Assembly (NCBI RefSeq): GCF_001665575.1 | Contig: NZ_LZSU01000036.1 | Coordinates: 124,001-188,000, forward strand | Direction of reading: 5' to 3' | From: Mycobacterium sp. 852013-51886_SCH5428379 | GTDB lineage: Bacteria > Actinomycetota > Actinomycetes > Mycobacteriales > Mycobacteriaceae | DNA length: 64,000 nucleotides | Shown: positions 45,421-53,862 of the stretch, in pieces | How positions within the stretch are numbered: the first letter of the stretch is position 1 | Layout of the letters: each line of letters opens with the position of its first letter | Made by a program: the position numbers and the translations under genes | Notes under the pieces: generated by a model | The model's input: the letters and a program-made list of their open reading frames with translations, nothing else | The model's database searches: none | Told to the model about the DNA's origin: nothing

Positions 45421-46476
45421 ATGACTGCACCGAGCAAGGTACCCAGCTCCGGCCATGCGGCCCTACGGGCGACTCGGGCCAAGGCGCGACGGTTCCCGGT
45501 CAGTGACGGGGCGCCCGTCGAGATCATCGAGGACGGGCCCAGTGTGGCCGCCCGGGTCATGGCGCTCGCGGCGACGCTCACCATCAAGCCGACCCTGACC
45601 ATCGGCAGCCTCGCGCCGAAGATGCCCTGGCCGTGGGGTGCGGTCGATTTCGTCTGCCGTGTCATGCGCCCGGTGCCCGGCACCATCAAGGCCACCATCT
45701 CGCTGCCCAACTGCAACGCACAGATCGTCCGCGCTCCCGGTGTGCTGCCCGCCGACGGCAAGCGCAGCGTGATCCTCTACGCCCACGGCGGCGCGTTCCT
45801 GACCTGCGGGGCCAACTCGCACGGCCGGCTCATCACGGCGTTGTCCAAGTTCGCCGACAGCCCGGTCCTGGTCGTCAACTACCGGATGATCCCGAAGAAC
45901 TCCGTGGGTCAGGCCATCGACGACTGTTACGACGGCTACCAGTGGCTGCGCGACCAGGGCTACGAGCCCGACCAGATCGTGCTGGCCGGCGACTCCGCGG
46001 GCGGATACCTGTCCCTGGCGCTGGCAGAGCGGCTGCACGACGACCCGGTGCCCGAGACGCCGGCCGCCGTCGTCACCATGTCGCCGCTGTTCGAACTGGA
46101 CAACGAGGCCCGCGCCGGCCATCCCAACGTGCGCAGCGACGCCATGTTCCCCGCCCGTGCGTTCCACGCGCTCGTCGAGCTGATCGAGGAAGCCGCCAAA
46201 CGCAACATCGTCGACGGCCGCCCCGAAGAGGTGTACGAGCCGCTCGACCACATCGAACCGGGACTGCCGCGCACGCTGATCCACGTGTCGGGCTCCGAGG
46301 TCCTGATCAGCGACGCCCGCAAGGCGGCCAGGCTGCTTGCCGCCGCCGGGGTGCCGGTGGAGGTGCGGGTGTGGCCCGGACAGATGCACGTCTTCCAGCT
46401 GGGAGCGCCGATCGTCTCGGAGGCGCAGCGGTCGCTCAAGCAGATCGGCGAGTACATCCGAGAGGCCACCTGGTGA
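45421..46476 (+). CDS. lipU: Alpha/beta hydrolase, lipase LipU
   Basis: A 351-residue serine esterase of the hormone-sensitive lipase (Lip-HSL/alpha-beta hydrolase-3) family. The oxyanion motif is YAHGGAFLTCG, the nucleophile GDSAGGYLS, and the late catalytic His is in WPGQMHVFQLG. It cleaves short to medium acyl esters (family role). ATG 45421 has AGAAGG 8 nt upstream; GTG 45412 and ATG 45415 are less well placed. It corresponds to Rv1076 and lies 29 nt before cbs. Confidence 0.9.
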   Translation: MTAPSKVPSSGHAALRATRAKARRFPVSDGAPVEIIEDGPSVAARVMALAATLTIKPTLTIGSLAPKMPWPWGAVDFVCRVMRPVPGTIKATISLPNCNAQIVRAPGVLPADGKRSVILYAHGGAFLTCGANSHGRLITALSKFADSPVLVVNYRMIPKNSVGQAIDDCYDGYQWLRDQGYEPDQIVLAGDSAGGYLSLALAERLHDDPVPETPAAVVTMSPLFELDNEARAGHPNVRSDAMFPARAFHALVELIEEAAKRNIVDGRPEEVYEPLDHIEPGLPRTLIHVSGSEVLISDARKAARLLAAAGVPVEVRVWPGQMHVFQLGAPIVSEAQRSLKQIGEYIREATW

Positions 46477-46490
46477 CCTTGTACAGCGCC

Positions 46491-46506
46491 TGACACGATG
46501 GTGTCA
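46491..46506. promoter_or_regulatory. Palindrome TGACAC-N4-GTGTCA at the cbs start
   Basis: Perfect 6-base arms flank GATG, and the last base is the A of the cbs ATG. It could be an operator for a sulfur-responsive regulator or a translation-blocking hairpin. Confidence 0.45.
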
Positions 46507-47900
46507 TGCGTATCGCGCGGCACATCAGTGAGCTCATCGGCAACACCCCTCTGGTAAGGCTGAATTCCGTTGTCCCGGAAGGCGCCGGGACCGTGGCGGC
46601 CAAGATCGAGTACCTCAACCCCGGGGGCAGCTCCAAGGACCGCATCGCGATCAAGATGATCGACGCTGCCGAGGCCAGCGGTGAGCTCAAGCCCGGTGGC
46701 ACCATCGTCGAACCGACCTCCGGCAACACCGGCGTCGGGCTGGCCCTGGTGGCGCTGCAGCGCGGATACAAGTGCATCTTCGTCTGCCCCGACAAGGTCG
46801 GCGAGGACAAGCGAAATGTGTTGCGCGCGTATGGCGCCGAGGTGGTGGTGTGCCCGACGGCCGTCGCGCCGGACGATCCGGACAGCTATTACAGCGTGTC
46901 CAACCGGCTGACCGCGGAGATCGAGGGCGCCTGGAAGCCCGACCAGTACTCCAACCAGATGGGTCCCGAATCCCATTACGAGACCACCGGCCCGGAGATC
47001 TGGGCGGACACCGACGGCAAGGTGACGCATTTCGTCGCGGGCGTCGGCACCGGCGGGACGATCACCGGGGCGGGCCGCTACCTCAAGGAGGTGTCCGGCG
47101 GGAAGGTCCAGGTCATCGGCGCCGATCCGGAGGGGTCGGTGTACTCCGGCGGGACCGGGCGGCCGTATCTGGTCGAAGGTGTGGGCGAGGACTTCTGGCC
47201 GACGGCGTACGACCCGTCGGTCCCCGACGAGATCATCGCGGTCTCCGACGCCGACTCGTTCGACATGACCCGCCGGCTGGCGCGCGAGGAGGCCCTGCTG
47301 GTCGGTGGATCGTGTGGGATGGCGACGGTCGCGGCCATCGAGGTCGCCCGGAAGGCCGGGCCCGACGCGCTGGTCGTGGTGCTACTGCCGGACGGCGGCC
47401 GCGGCTACCTGTCGAAGATCTTCAACGACGACTGGATGTCGTCCTACGGCTTCCTGCGCAACAAGCTCGACGGGTCGATCGAACAGTCGACGGTCGGTGA
47501 CGTGTTGCGCCGCAAATCCGGATCGCTGCCGGATCTGGTGCACACCCATCCGTCCGAGACGATCCGCGACGCCATCGGCATCCTGCGGGAGTACGGCGTC
47601 TCGCAGATGCCGGTCGTCGGCGCCGAACCGCCGGTGATGGCCGGTGAGGTCGCCGGCAGCGTCTCCGAGCGGGAGCTGCTCTCGGCGGTGTTCGAGGGCC
47701 GGGCCAAACTCGCCGACGCCGTCGCCGACCACATGAGCCCCTCCATGCCCCTGATCGGTGCGGGCGAACTGGTCAGCACCGCCGCGAAGTCGTTGGCCGA
47801 ATGCGACGCGCTGATGGTGGTCGAGGAGGGCAAACCGGTCGGCGTGCTGACCCGGCACGACCTGCTCGGGTTCCTCTCGGACGGCCGTACGCGGCGCTGA
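46506..47900 (+). CDS. cbs: Cystathionine beta-synthase
   Basis: A 464-residue PLP enzyme joining serine and homocysteine to cystathionine, the first step of reverse transsulfuration. The N-terminal catalytic domain has the PLP lysine Lys44 in NPGGSSKDRIAIK, the asparagine loop TSGNTGVGLA and the phosphate loop GTGGTITG. Two CBS modules follow from about 335, as in the eukaryotic type enzyme but without the N-terminal heme region. The start lies in a palindrome. It corresponds to Rv1077 (also called cysM2). The partner metB lies four genes away in the same direction. Confidence 0.93.
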   Translation: MRIARHISELIGNTPLVRLNSVVPEGAGTVAAKIEYLNPGGSSKDRIAIKMIDAAEASGELKPGGTIVEPTSGNTGVGLALVALQRGYKCIFVCPDKVGEDKRNVLRAYGAEVVVCPTAVAPDDPDSYYSVSNRLTAEIEGAWKPDQYSNQMGPESHYETTGPEIWADTDGKVTHFVAGVGTGGTITGAGRYLKEVSGGKVQVIGADPEGSVYSGGTGRPYLVEGVGEDFWPTAYDPSVPDEIIAVSDADSFDMTRRLAREEALLVGGSCGMATVAAIEVARKAGPDALVVVLLPDGGRGYLSKIFNDDWMSSYGFLRNKLDGSIEQSTVGDVLRRKSGSLPDLVHTHPSETIRDAIGILREYGVSQMPVVGAEPPVMAGEVAGSVSERELLSAVFEGRAKLADAVADHMSPSMPLIGAGELVSTAAKSLAECDALMVVEEGKPVGVLTRHDLLGFLSDGRTRR

Positions 47901-48002
47901 CGGCCGTGTCCGGTGCGGATAAACCGCCCCGGTGACTTCCGCGCGGGTAAATTCATAGCGCTTCGCTCTGCGATCGTTCGCACGACACAGTTGGAAGGTG
48001 CC

Positions 48003-48944
48003 ATGACCGAGCAACCGCCCGGACCGCCCGGAAACTACCCGCCGCCGCCTCCCGGGGGTTACCCACCGCCGCCGCCTCCCGGTGGCTATCCGCCGCCGCC
48101 CGCGGGCGGATACCCACCGCCGCCGCCTCCCGGGGGTTATCCGCCTCCGCCCACCGGCTACTACCCACCCCCGCAGTCGTTCGGTGGTGGCTACCCGCCG
48201 CCCGGCGCGGGATATCCGCAGATGGGCGGGCCCGGTGGCCAATTCAGCATCGGCGACGGGCTGTCCTGGGCCTGGAACAAGTTCTCCAAGAACGCGCTTG
48301 CGCTGATCGTGGCGACCCTGGCGGTCGGCGCCGTGCTGGCGGTGCTCGTCGGCGTGATCTACGCCGTCGCCATCGGCGTCTCCCCGGAAGCGACGTCGGT
48401 GTACGAGAACTACGACGGCGGCGCCTCCTACGACTTCTACGCCGAGCTCAGCGGCGCGGGCATCCTCGTGATGCTCGTCGGCTACCTCGTGCTGCTGGTG
48501 GTGTCCGGAGCGCTACTGGCCGGCTACTACCGCGGGCTGCTCGACATCGCCGACGGTCAGCGGGTGTCGATCGGATCGTTCTTCAAGCCGCGCAACGTCG
48601 GCAGTGTCGTCATCGCCAGCTTCCTCACCGGCATCATCACCGGAATCGGCTATGCGCTCTGCTACGTGCCCGGGCTCATCGCGTCGATCTTCTTGCTGTT
48701 CACCACCGTCGCGGTGGTCGACCGCGGACTGTCCCCGGTCGAAGCCATCAAACAGAGCTTCACGGTCGCGAAGGCCCAGTTCGTGCCGGTGTTGCTGACG
48801 TGGCTGCTCGCGATGATCGCCATCTTCGTCGGCTCGTTCCTGTGCGGTATCGGCCTGCTGGTCGGCGCACCGGTGGCCGGCCTGCTGGTGGTTTCGTCCT
48901 ACCGTCGCCTCACCGGAGGTCCGCTGGCGCCGGCGACCCCGTAG
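48003..48944 (+). CDS. Proline-rich membrane protein (Pra-like N-terminus on a different membrane domain)
   Basis: A 313-residue membrane protein. Residues 1-75 repeat GGYPPPPP units, as in the proline-rich antigen of mycobacteria. About 82-310 is an integral domain with five to six helices, GQFSIGDGLSWAWNKFSKNA, ISIGSFF-like and TTVAVVDRGLSPVEAIKQSF. That arrangement resembles glycerophosphoryl diester/DUF975-type membrane proteins and not the RDD domain carried by M. tuberculosis Pra. GGAAGG precedes the ATG. It is followed by the RDD protein 15 nt on. Function unknown. Confidence 0.8.
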   Translation: MTEQPPGPPGNYPPPPPGGYPPPPPPGGYPPPPAGGYPPPPPPGGYPPPPTGYYPPPQSFGGGYPPPGAGYPQMGGPGGQFSIGDGLSWAWNKFSKNALALIVATLAVGAVLAVLVGVIYAVAIGVSPEATSVYENYDGGASYDFYAELSGAGILVMLVGYLVLLVVSGALLAGYYRGLLDIADGQRVSIGSFFKPRNVGSVVIASFLTGIITGIGYALCYVPGLIASIFLLFTTVAVVDRGLSPVEAIKQSFTVAKAQFVPVLLTWLLAMIAIFVGSFLCGIGLLVGAPVAGLLVVSSYRRLTGGPLAPATP

Positions 48945-48959
48945 CCGGAGGAGTTCGCG

Positions 48960-49508
48960 ATGACCTACGACGGGTATCCGCCGCCGGCGCAGGTCCTGCC
49001 GCCGGACGCGTACGTCTCGTGGTTCACCCGGGTGCCGGCCGCACTGGTGGACGGCGCGATCCCGTTCGTCCTCATTGGCATCGGATACGGCGTCGCGATC
49101 GGCACCGGGGACTCGGTCTGCATCGAGGCCGAGACCGGGGTGGGCGCGGCCTGCGATAGCGCCATCTCCGGGCCGGGGGTGGCCGTGTTCACGCTGATGT
49201 GGCTGTCAGCGATGGGCTTCTGGGTCTGGAACCTCGGCTACCGGCAGGGCCGGACCGGGCAGAGTATCGGAAAATCGGTCATGAAGTTCGAGGTGCTCAG
49301 CGACAAGACCTGGCAGCCGATCGGTTTCGGGCTGTCCATCGTCCGGCAGCTCGCGCACTTCGTCGACCAGGTGCTCTGCTACATCGGCTACCTGTTCCCG
49401 CTGTGGGACTCCAAGCGCCAGACGCTGGCCGACAAGATCATGAACACCGTCTGCGTCCCCGTCGATTCGCCATACTTGCCGCAGCAACAAGTTCAGCGCT
49501 ACTACTAG
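48960..49508 (+). CDS. RDD family membrane protein (Pra C-terminal domain homologue)
   Basis: A 182-residue membrane protein of the RDD family. A short TYDGYPPPAQVLPPDAY segment leads to the RDD start WFTRVPAALVDGAIPF (Arg and Asp of the motif). NLGYRQGRTGQSIGKSVMKF and LFPLWDSKRQTLADKIMNTV are the conserved later elements and match the M. tuberculosis Pra C-terminus closely. RDD proteins are often sodium/proton or solute transporters or accessory factors. GGAGGAG precedes the ATG. It probably forms a complex with the upstream proline-rich protein. Confidence 0.88.
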   Translation: MTYDGYPPPAQVLPPDAYVSWFTRVPAALVDGAIPFVLIGIGYGVAIGTGDSVCIEAETGVGAACDSAISGPGVAVFTLMWLSAMGFWVWNLGYRQGRTGQSIGKSVMKFEVLSDKTWQPIGFGLSIVRQLAHFVDQVLCYIGYLFPLWDSKRQTLADKIMNTVCVPVDSPYLPQQQVQRYY

Positions 49509-49514
49509 CGCCGG

Positions 49515-50681
49515 TCATCGGAAGGCGCTGACACCCGTGAGCGCCTCTCCGATGACCATCTGATGCACCTCGGAGGTGCCCTCGTAGGTCAGCACCGACT
49601 CGAGGTTGTTGGCGTGCCGCAGCACCGGATACTCCAGCGTGATCCCGTTGGCGCCCAGCAATGTTCGGCACTGCCGCGCGATCTTGATGGCTTCGCGGAC
49701 GTTGTTGAGCTTGCCGAAGCTGACCTGGTCGGGCCGGATCCGGCCCTCGTCCTTGAGCCGGCCCAGATGCAGCGCCAGCAATTGCGCCTTGCCGAGTTCG
49801 ACCGCCATATCGGCGAGTTTGGCCTGCGTCAGCTGATAGGCCGCGAGCGGTTTGTCGAACACCTCGCGGCTGCCCACGTAGTCGATCGTCGTCTCCAGGC
49901 AGTCCCTGGCCGCGCCGACGCTGCCGAACACGATGCCGAACCGCGCCTCGGACAGACACGCCAGCGGACCGGAGAGCCCCCGCGCCTGCGGGAGCTGCGC
50001 GTCGGCCGGCAGCCGCACGTCGTCGAGCACCAACTCGGAGGTGTTCGATGCGCGCAGCGACAGTTTGTGCTTCATCTCCCGCCCGGAGAACCCCTCGGTC
50101 CCGGCCGGGACGACGAAGCCGAGAATGCCCTCCTCGGCCCGGGCCCAGACGACGGCGACGTCGGCGACCGATCCGTTGGTGATCCACATCTTGGCGCCGT
50201 TGAGGATCCAGTCGGAGCCGTCGCGGCGGGCGGTGGTGCGCATGCCGGCGGGGTTGGAACCGAAATCCGGCTCGGTGAGGCCGAAGCAGCCGATGAGGTC
50301 GCCGGTCGCCATCCCGGGCAGCCACTGTTCGCGTTGCTCCTCGCTGCCGTGGTGGTGGATCGCGAACATCGCCAGCGACCCCTGCACCGACACCATGCTG
50401 CGCAGGCCGCTGTCGACGGCCTCGAGCTCCTGGCAGACGATGCCGTAGGACGTGGCCGACGATCCGCCGCAGCCGTAGCCCTCCAGGTGCATGCCGAGCA
50501 GGCCGAGCTTGCCGAACTCGGTGGCGAGCTCGCGTACCGGCACCTCTCCGGCCTCGAACCACTCGGCGACGTACGGGCGTAGGCGTTGCTCACCGAAGCG
50601 GCGGACGGTCTCCCGCAGTTCCCGGTCCTCGGGGGTCAGCATCGTGTCGGTGTCCAGCAGATCGTCGACGGCTCTGGTCAT
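49515..50681 (-). CDS. Acyl-CoA dehydrogenase, glutaryl-CoA dehydrogenase-like
   Basis: A 388-residue FAD acyl-CoA dehydrogenase. The chain has FGLTEPDFGSNPAGM (FAD/substrate loop), WITNGSVADVAVVWAR, the C-domain EARFGIVFGSVGAARDCLE, and the catalytic base Glu367 in LTYEGTSEVHQMVIG. The position and SNP/GM segment are typical of glutaryl-CoA dehydrogenases, which also decarboxylate, and of FadE7-type mycobacterial proteins. It sits between the pra-like pair and metB on the opposite strand, where M. tuberculosis has no gene. Its ATG is 42 nt from the divergent metB start. Confidence 0.9.
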   Translation of the reverse strand: MTRAVDDLLDTDTMLTPEDRELRETVRRFGEQRLRPYVAEWFEAGEVPVRELATEFGKLGLLGMHLEGYGCGGSSATSYGIVCQELEAVDSGLRSMVSVQGSLAMFAIHHHGSEEQREQWLPGMATGDLIGCFGLTEPDFGSNPAGMRTTARRDGSDWILNGAKMWITNGSVADVAVVWARAEEGILGFVVPAGTEGFSGREMKHKLSLRASNTSELVLDDVRLPADAQLPQARGLSGPLACLSEARFGIVFGSVGAARDCLETTIDYVGSREVFDKPLAAYQLTQAKLADMAVELGKAQLLALHLGRLKDEGRIRPDQVSFGKLNNVREAIKIARQCRTLLGANGITLEYPVLRHANNLESVLTYEGTSEVHQMVIGEALTGVSAFR

Positions 50682-50723
50682 GAATCCATGTCTACACCGG
50701 GCTTCGCTAGGCTCGACAGTGTT

Positions 50724-51878
50724 ATGAGTCAACAGCGCACGGGCCACGGGCTGGCCACCAAAGCGATCCATGCCGGCTTCGCTCCCGATCCGCAGACCGG
50801 CGCCGTCAACATCCCGATCTACGCCAGTTCGACGTTCGCGCAGGACGGCGTCGGCGGGCTGCGTGGCGGCTTCGAATACGCCCGTACCGGCAACCCGACC
50901 CGCGCCTCGCTGGAGTCCGCGCTGGCCGCCGTCGAGGAGGCCGGCTACGGGCGGGCGTTCGCCTCGGGAATGGCCGCCACCGACTGCGCGCTGCGCGCGG
51001 TGCTGCGCCCGGGCGACCACCTGGTCATCCCCGACGACGCCTACGGCGGTACGTTCCGGTTGATCGACAAGGTGTTCACCCACTGGGGCATCAGCCACAC
51101 CGCGGTGTCGCTGTCCGATCTGGACGCCGTGCGCGCCGCCATCACGCCGGCCACCCGGATGATCTGGGTCGAAACGCCGACCAACCCGCTGCTGTCGATC
51201 GCCGACATCGCCGGGATCTCTGAGATCGCGCGGGCGTCGAACGTGAAGGTGTTGGTGGACAACACGTTTGCTTCGCCCGCCCTGCAGCAGCCGCTCACTC
51301 TCGGTGCCGACATCGTGTTGCACTCGACCACGAAGTACATCGGCGGCCACTCCGACGTCGTCGGCGGCGCCTTGCTGACCAACGACCAGGAACTCGATAC
51401 GGCATTCGCGTTCCTGCAGAACGGATCCGGCGGTGTCCCAAGCCCGTTCGATGCGTATCTGACGCTGCGCGGACTCAAGACGCTGGTACTGCGCATGCAG
51501 CGGCACAGCGAGAACGCGGCGAAGATCGCCGAATTCCTCGACGAGCACCCCGCGGTCACGTCAGTGCTCTATCCGGGTCTGCCCAGCCATCCGGGCCACC
51601 AGGTCGCCGCGCGGCAGATGAGTGGTTTCGGGGGAATGGTGTCGGTGCGGATGGCGGGCGGTGCTCGGGCGGCGCGCGACTTCTGTTCGCGCACAGGGAT
51701 TTTCATCCTCGCCGAATCGCTCGGTGGGGTCGAGTCGCTGATCGAGCACCCCGGCGCGATGACGCATGCGTCCACCGCGGGGTCTCAACTCGAGGTGCCC
51801 GATGATCTGGTGCGTCTGTCGGTGGGGATCGAGGACGCCGCCGACCTGCTGTCCGACGTCGAGCAGGCGCTAGCCTAA
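50724..51878 (+). CDS. metB: Cystathionine gamma-synthase
   Basis: A 384-residue PLP enzyme making cystathionine from an O-acyl-homoserine and cysteine, with possible gamma-lyase activity. Features are FEYARTGNPTR, the cofactor-stacking AYGGT, VLVDNTFASP, and the PLP lysine Lys204 in HSTTKYIGGHSDVVGG. SLGGVESLIEHPGAMTHAS near the C-terminus is standard. The ATG is preceded by a TAGGCT hexamer at leaderless distance. It corresponds to Rv1079 and works with cbs upstream in transsulfuration, feeding cysteine to mycothiol made use of by mca downstream. Its end overlaps the convergent GPP34 gene by 9 nt. Confidence 0.93.
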   Translation: MSQQRTGHGLATKAIHAGFAPDPQTGAVNIPIYASSTFAQDGVGGLRGGFEYARTGNPTRASLESALAAVEEAGYGRAFASGMAATDCALRAVLRPGDHLVIPDDAYGGTFRLIDKVFTHWGISHTAVSLSDLDAVRAAITPATRMIWVETPTNPLLSIADIAGISEIARASNVKVLVDNTFASPALQQPLTLGADIVLHSTTKYIGGHSDVVGGALLTNDQELDTAFAFLQNGSGGVPSPFDAYLTLRGLKTLVLRMQRHSENAAKIAEFLDEHPAVTSVLYPGLPSHPGHQVAARQMSGFGGMVSVRMAGGARAARDFCSRTGIFILAESLGGVESLIEHPGAMTHASTAGSQLEVPDDLVRLSVGIEDAADLLSDVEQALA

Positions 51879-52535
51879 CGCCGGCCGGACCGCCGCCGCC
51901 GTCACCGCAAGGTTGATCCGCGCGGTCATCGCGGCGGGGTCCGCGCGGGACTCGTCCACCCAGCTGCCCAGTGCGATCTCCCCGGCCCGGCCGTGCACCC
52001 AGCGCCAGCCGCGGTCGTTGAGACTCAGCAGTGCGCCGAGCCCGTCGGCCGCGTGCAGCAGAGTGATGATCGCGGCGGTCGTCGGCGTCGGCGGCCGCCG
52101 GTCGAAGAGGGCGGACAGCAACAGACTGCGCGCGTTTGCGGCCCGGTCCCGGTTGATGAGCGGCCACGCCTGCGGCCTGCCGCCGGGTGGACCGGCGCGC
52201 CCGATCTGGTGGGTGCGTTCGAGGTGGCCGAGTACCGCGTCCTCGGTGTGTCTGCGGAGCCTGCCGACGGCGGTGCGCGGAGCCAGCGGGCGCTGCTGCA
52301 GCAGATTCAGCGCCGGCGCCAGGACGGGGTCGGGCGAACCGTGCACGGACAGGGCCACCAGCCGGCCCGCCCGGACCGGATCACCGTCGACCGCGGGCCG
52401 GATCAGGCAGCCGTGTGCCAGGTCGAGCAGCACCGCGGCCGCCAGCACCCGCCCACGGCGCGACGGGTCCAGGCCGGGTTGCGCGGAGGCGTTGTCGAGC
52501 AGCAGCAGGAGCAGGTCTTCGGCGATCCGCGCCAT
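51870..52535 (-). CDS. GPP34 family phosphoprotein
   Basis: A 221-residue protein of the Golgi phosphoprotein 3 (GPP34) fold. IAEDLLLLLLDNASAQPGLD at the start and VLAAAVLLDLAHG are the family opening. NLLQQRPLAPRTAVGRLRRH and VLGHLERTHQIGR follow the usual order. Eukaryotic members bind phosphatidylinositol-4-phosphate; bacterial ones are uncharacterised and may bind anionic lipids such as phosphatidylinositol or PIMs, abundant in mycobacteria (inference). It lies 15 nt after greA on the same strand and may be co-transcribed. Confidence 0.82.
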   Translation of the reverse strand: MARIAEDLLLLLLDNASAQPGLDPSRRGRVLAAAVLLDLAHGCLIRPAVDGDPVRAGRLVALSVHGSPDPVLAPALNLLQQRPLAPRTAVGRLRRHTEDAVLGHLERTHQIGRAGPPGGRPQAWPLINRDRAANARSLLLSALFDRRPPTPTTAAIITLLHAADGLGALLSLNDRGWRWVHGRAGEIALGSWVDESRADPAAMTARINLAVTAAAVRPALG

Positions 52536-52550
52536 CGATGGGGGAGCCGC

Positions 52551-53045
52551 CTAGGAGTGGTAGGGCTCCGCGCTGACCAGCGTGACCTTGACGGTGCTGC
52601 CGCTGGGCACCGTGTAGGTGCGGGTCTCGCCGACCTTCGCGTCGAGCAGGGCGCCGCCGAGCGGCGAGTTCGGCGAGTACACCTCGAGTTTGCCGTCGTT
52701 GACGGCCTGCTCGCGGGTGCCGATCAGGAACGTCTCGGTGTCGGACTCGTCGCCGTCGTAGTAGACCTTGACCACCGAACCGGGCAGCGCGACGCCGGAC
52801 TGCTTGGGCGCCTCGCCGACCTTCGCGTTGTTGAGCAGCTCCTGCAGCTGGCGGATGCGGGCCTCTTCCTGACCCTGCTGCTCACGCGCGGCGTGGTAGC
52901 CGCCGTTCTCGCGCAGGTCGCCCTCTTCGCGGCGGTCGTTGATCTCGGCGGCGATGACGGGCCGGTTGGCGATGAGCTGGTCCATCTCCGCCTTGAGCCG
53001 GTCGTAGGACTCCTGGGTCAGCCAGGTGACCTGGGTATCGGTCAT
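52551..53045 (-). CDS. greA: Transcription elongation factor GreA
   Basis: A 164-residue factor that stimulates RNA polymerase to cleave backtracked RNA. The N-terminal coiled coil begins [18 protein letters not shown] and has the acidic tip [19 protein letters not shown] with the catalytic Asp-Glu pair. The C-terminal FKBP-like domain has [16 protein letters not shown] and [14 protein letters not shown]. The DTQVTW N-terminus is typical of actinobacterial GreA. It corresponds to Rv1080c. A 243-nt leader/promoter region without other genes lies upstream. Confidence 0.95.
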   Translation of the reverse strand: MTDTQVTWLTQESYDRLKAEMDQLIANRPVIAAEINDRREEGDLRENGGYHAAREQQGQEEARIRQLQELLNNAKVGEAPKQSGVALPGSVVKVYYDGDESDTETFLIGTREQAVNDGKLEVYSPNSPLGGALLDAKVGETRTYTVPSGSTVKVTLVSAEPYHS

Positions 53046-53288
53046 GTCGTCGCGCTCCTGTCTGTGTGAAATTGCGGACGTCTACATCCGCTGCGAAGCC
53101 GGTGCGGGGCTGGCCGGGGTCTTGCCGAGTGCATCGCCGCGTCGTCAGCACGTCACAGGTGCGCAAATGCAGCAATACACGGCCCCAGCCGGAACCGTGT
53201 ACCGATCGATCGTACCACCGGCAGCGCACCGGAATTTCAGAAATTCGCAGTTCGGCGTTTGTTGCGCGGGTCCCGTCGGCCGGCTTCG

Positions 53289-53711
53289 TCAGGGGGTGAC
53301 GAGATAGGGCGGGACGTCGGTTCCGCAGCCGTAGACGTCGCCGATCACCGGCGGGCTGCTGGACCGGACGATCGTCTTCACCTGCACCGTGGCCTGCGAC
53401 GACGGCGCCACCAGGAGTTCGCGCCGCCCGGTTTCGCTGCCGTCCTTGGATCGCGCCCGGACGATGCACACCACCGGCCGCGACGGATCCTCGCGGGTGA
53501 CGCTGAGGGTGACCTCGACGGTCCGGTCGTCGATGAGCCGGTAGGCGCCCAGCTCGCCCTCCACGTCCTGGGCGCCCAGTCGCGCGAAGCCGATGGCCGC
53601 GATCACCACCCCGGCCACGACGACGAGTGCGGTCAGCCCGATCGCCGTCAGTCGCCGGGCGCGTCGCGACATCGGCCGACGCCCGTAGCGGGCTTCTGGA
53701 CGTTCGATCAT
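53289..53711 (-). CDS. DUF4307 membrane-anchored protein (Rv1081c-like)
   Basis: A 140-residue protein with an N-terminal basic segment ([15 protein letters not shown]), one membrane helix (about 24-44) and an extracytoplasmic beta-rich domain. The domain contains [22 protein letters not shown], a conserved cysteine and a C-terminal [11 protein letters not shown]. This is the DUF4307 layout, a small actinobacterial family of unknown function located between greA and mca. It is divergent from mca. Confidence 0.86.
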   Translation of the reverse strand: MIERPEARYGRRPMSRRARRLTAIGLTALVVVAGVVIAAIGFARLGAQDVEGELGAYRLIDDRTVEVTLSVTREDPSRPVVCIVRARSKDGSETGRRELLVAPSSQATVQVKTIVRSSSPPVIGDVYGCGTDVPPYLVTP

Positions 53712-53862
53712 GGGTTTGGGGTGCCCGTCGGTCGGGGGGTGCAGGGGGAACTGGAACTATAGAACGCAAAGCCGGCCTGGCTGGTTGCGACCTCGACGAC
53801 GAGGCCAGACGCGGACCGCCCCCGGGCATACCTCCGAGGGCGCACGAGTTAGATGGAATGAG

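Noticed and set aside
47953..48168. Small minus-strand frames opposite the proline-rich gene
   Set aside because: They are the complement of the GGYPPPP-coding repeats, which give open frames on the other strand by composition.
48003..48180. Tandem CCGCCGCC-type DNA repeat as a CRISPR or mobile repeat
   Set aside because: The repetition is explained by GGYPPPP codons in a real protein; spacing is irregular and there are no spacers.
53046..53288. Possible small RNA or riboswitch upstream of greA
   Set aside because: A 243-nt gap exists, with a CGATCGATCG palindrome, but no aptamer-like helices or terminator could be made out by eye.
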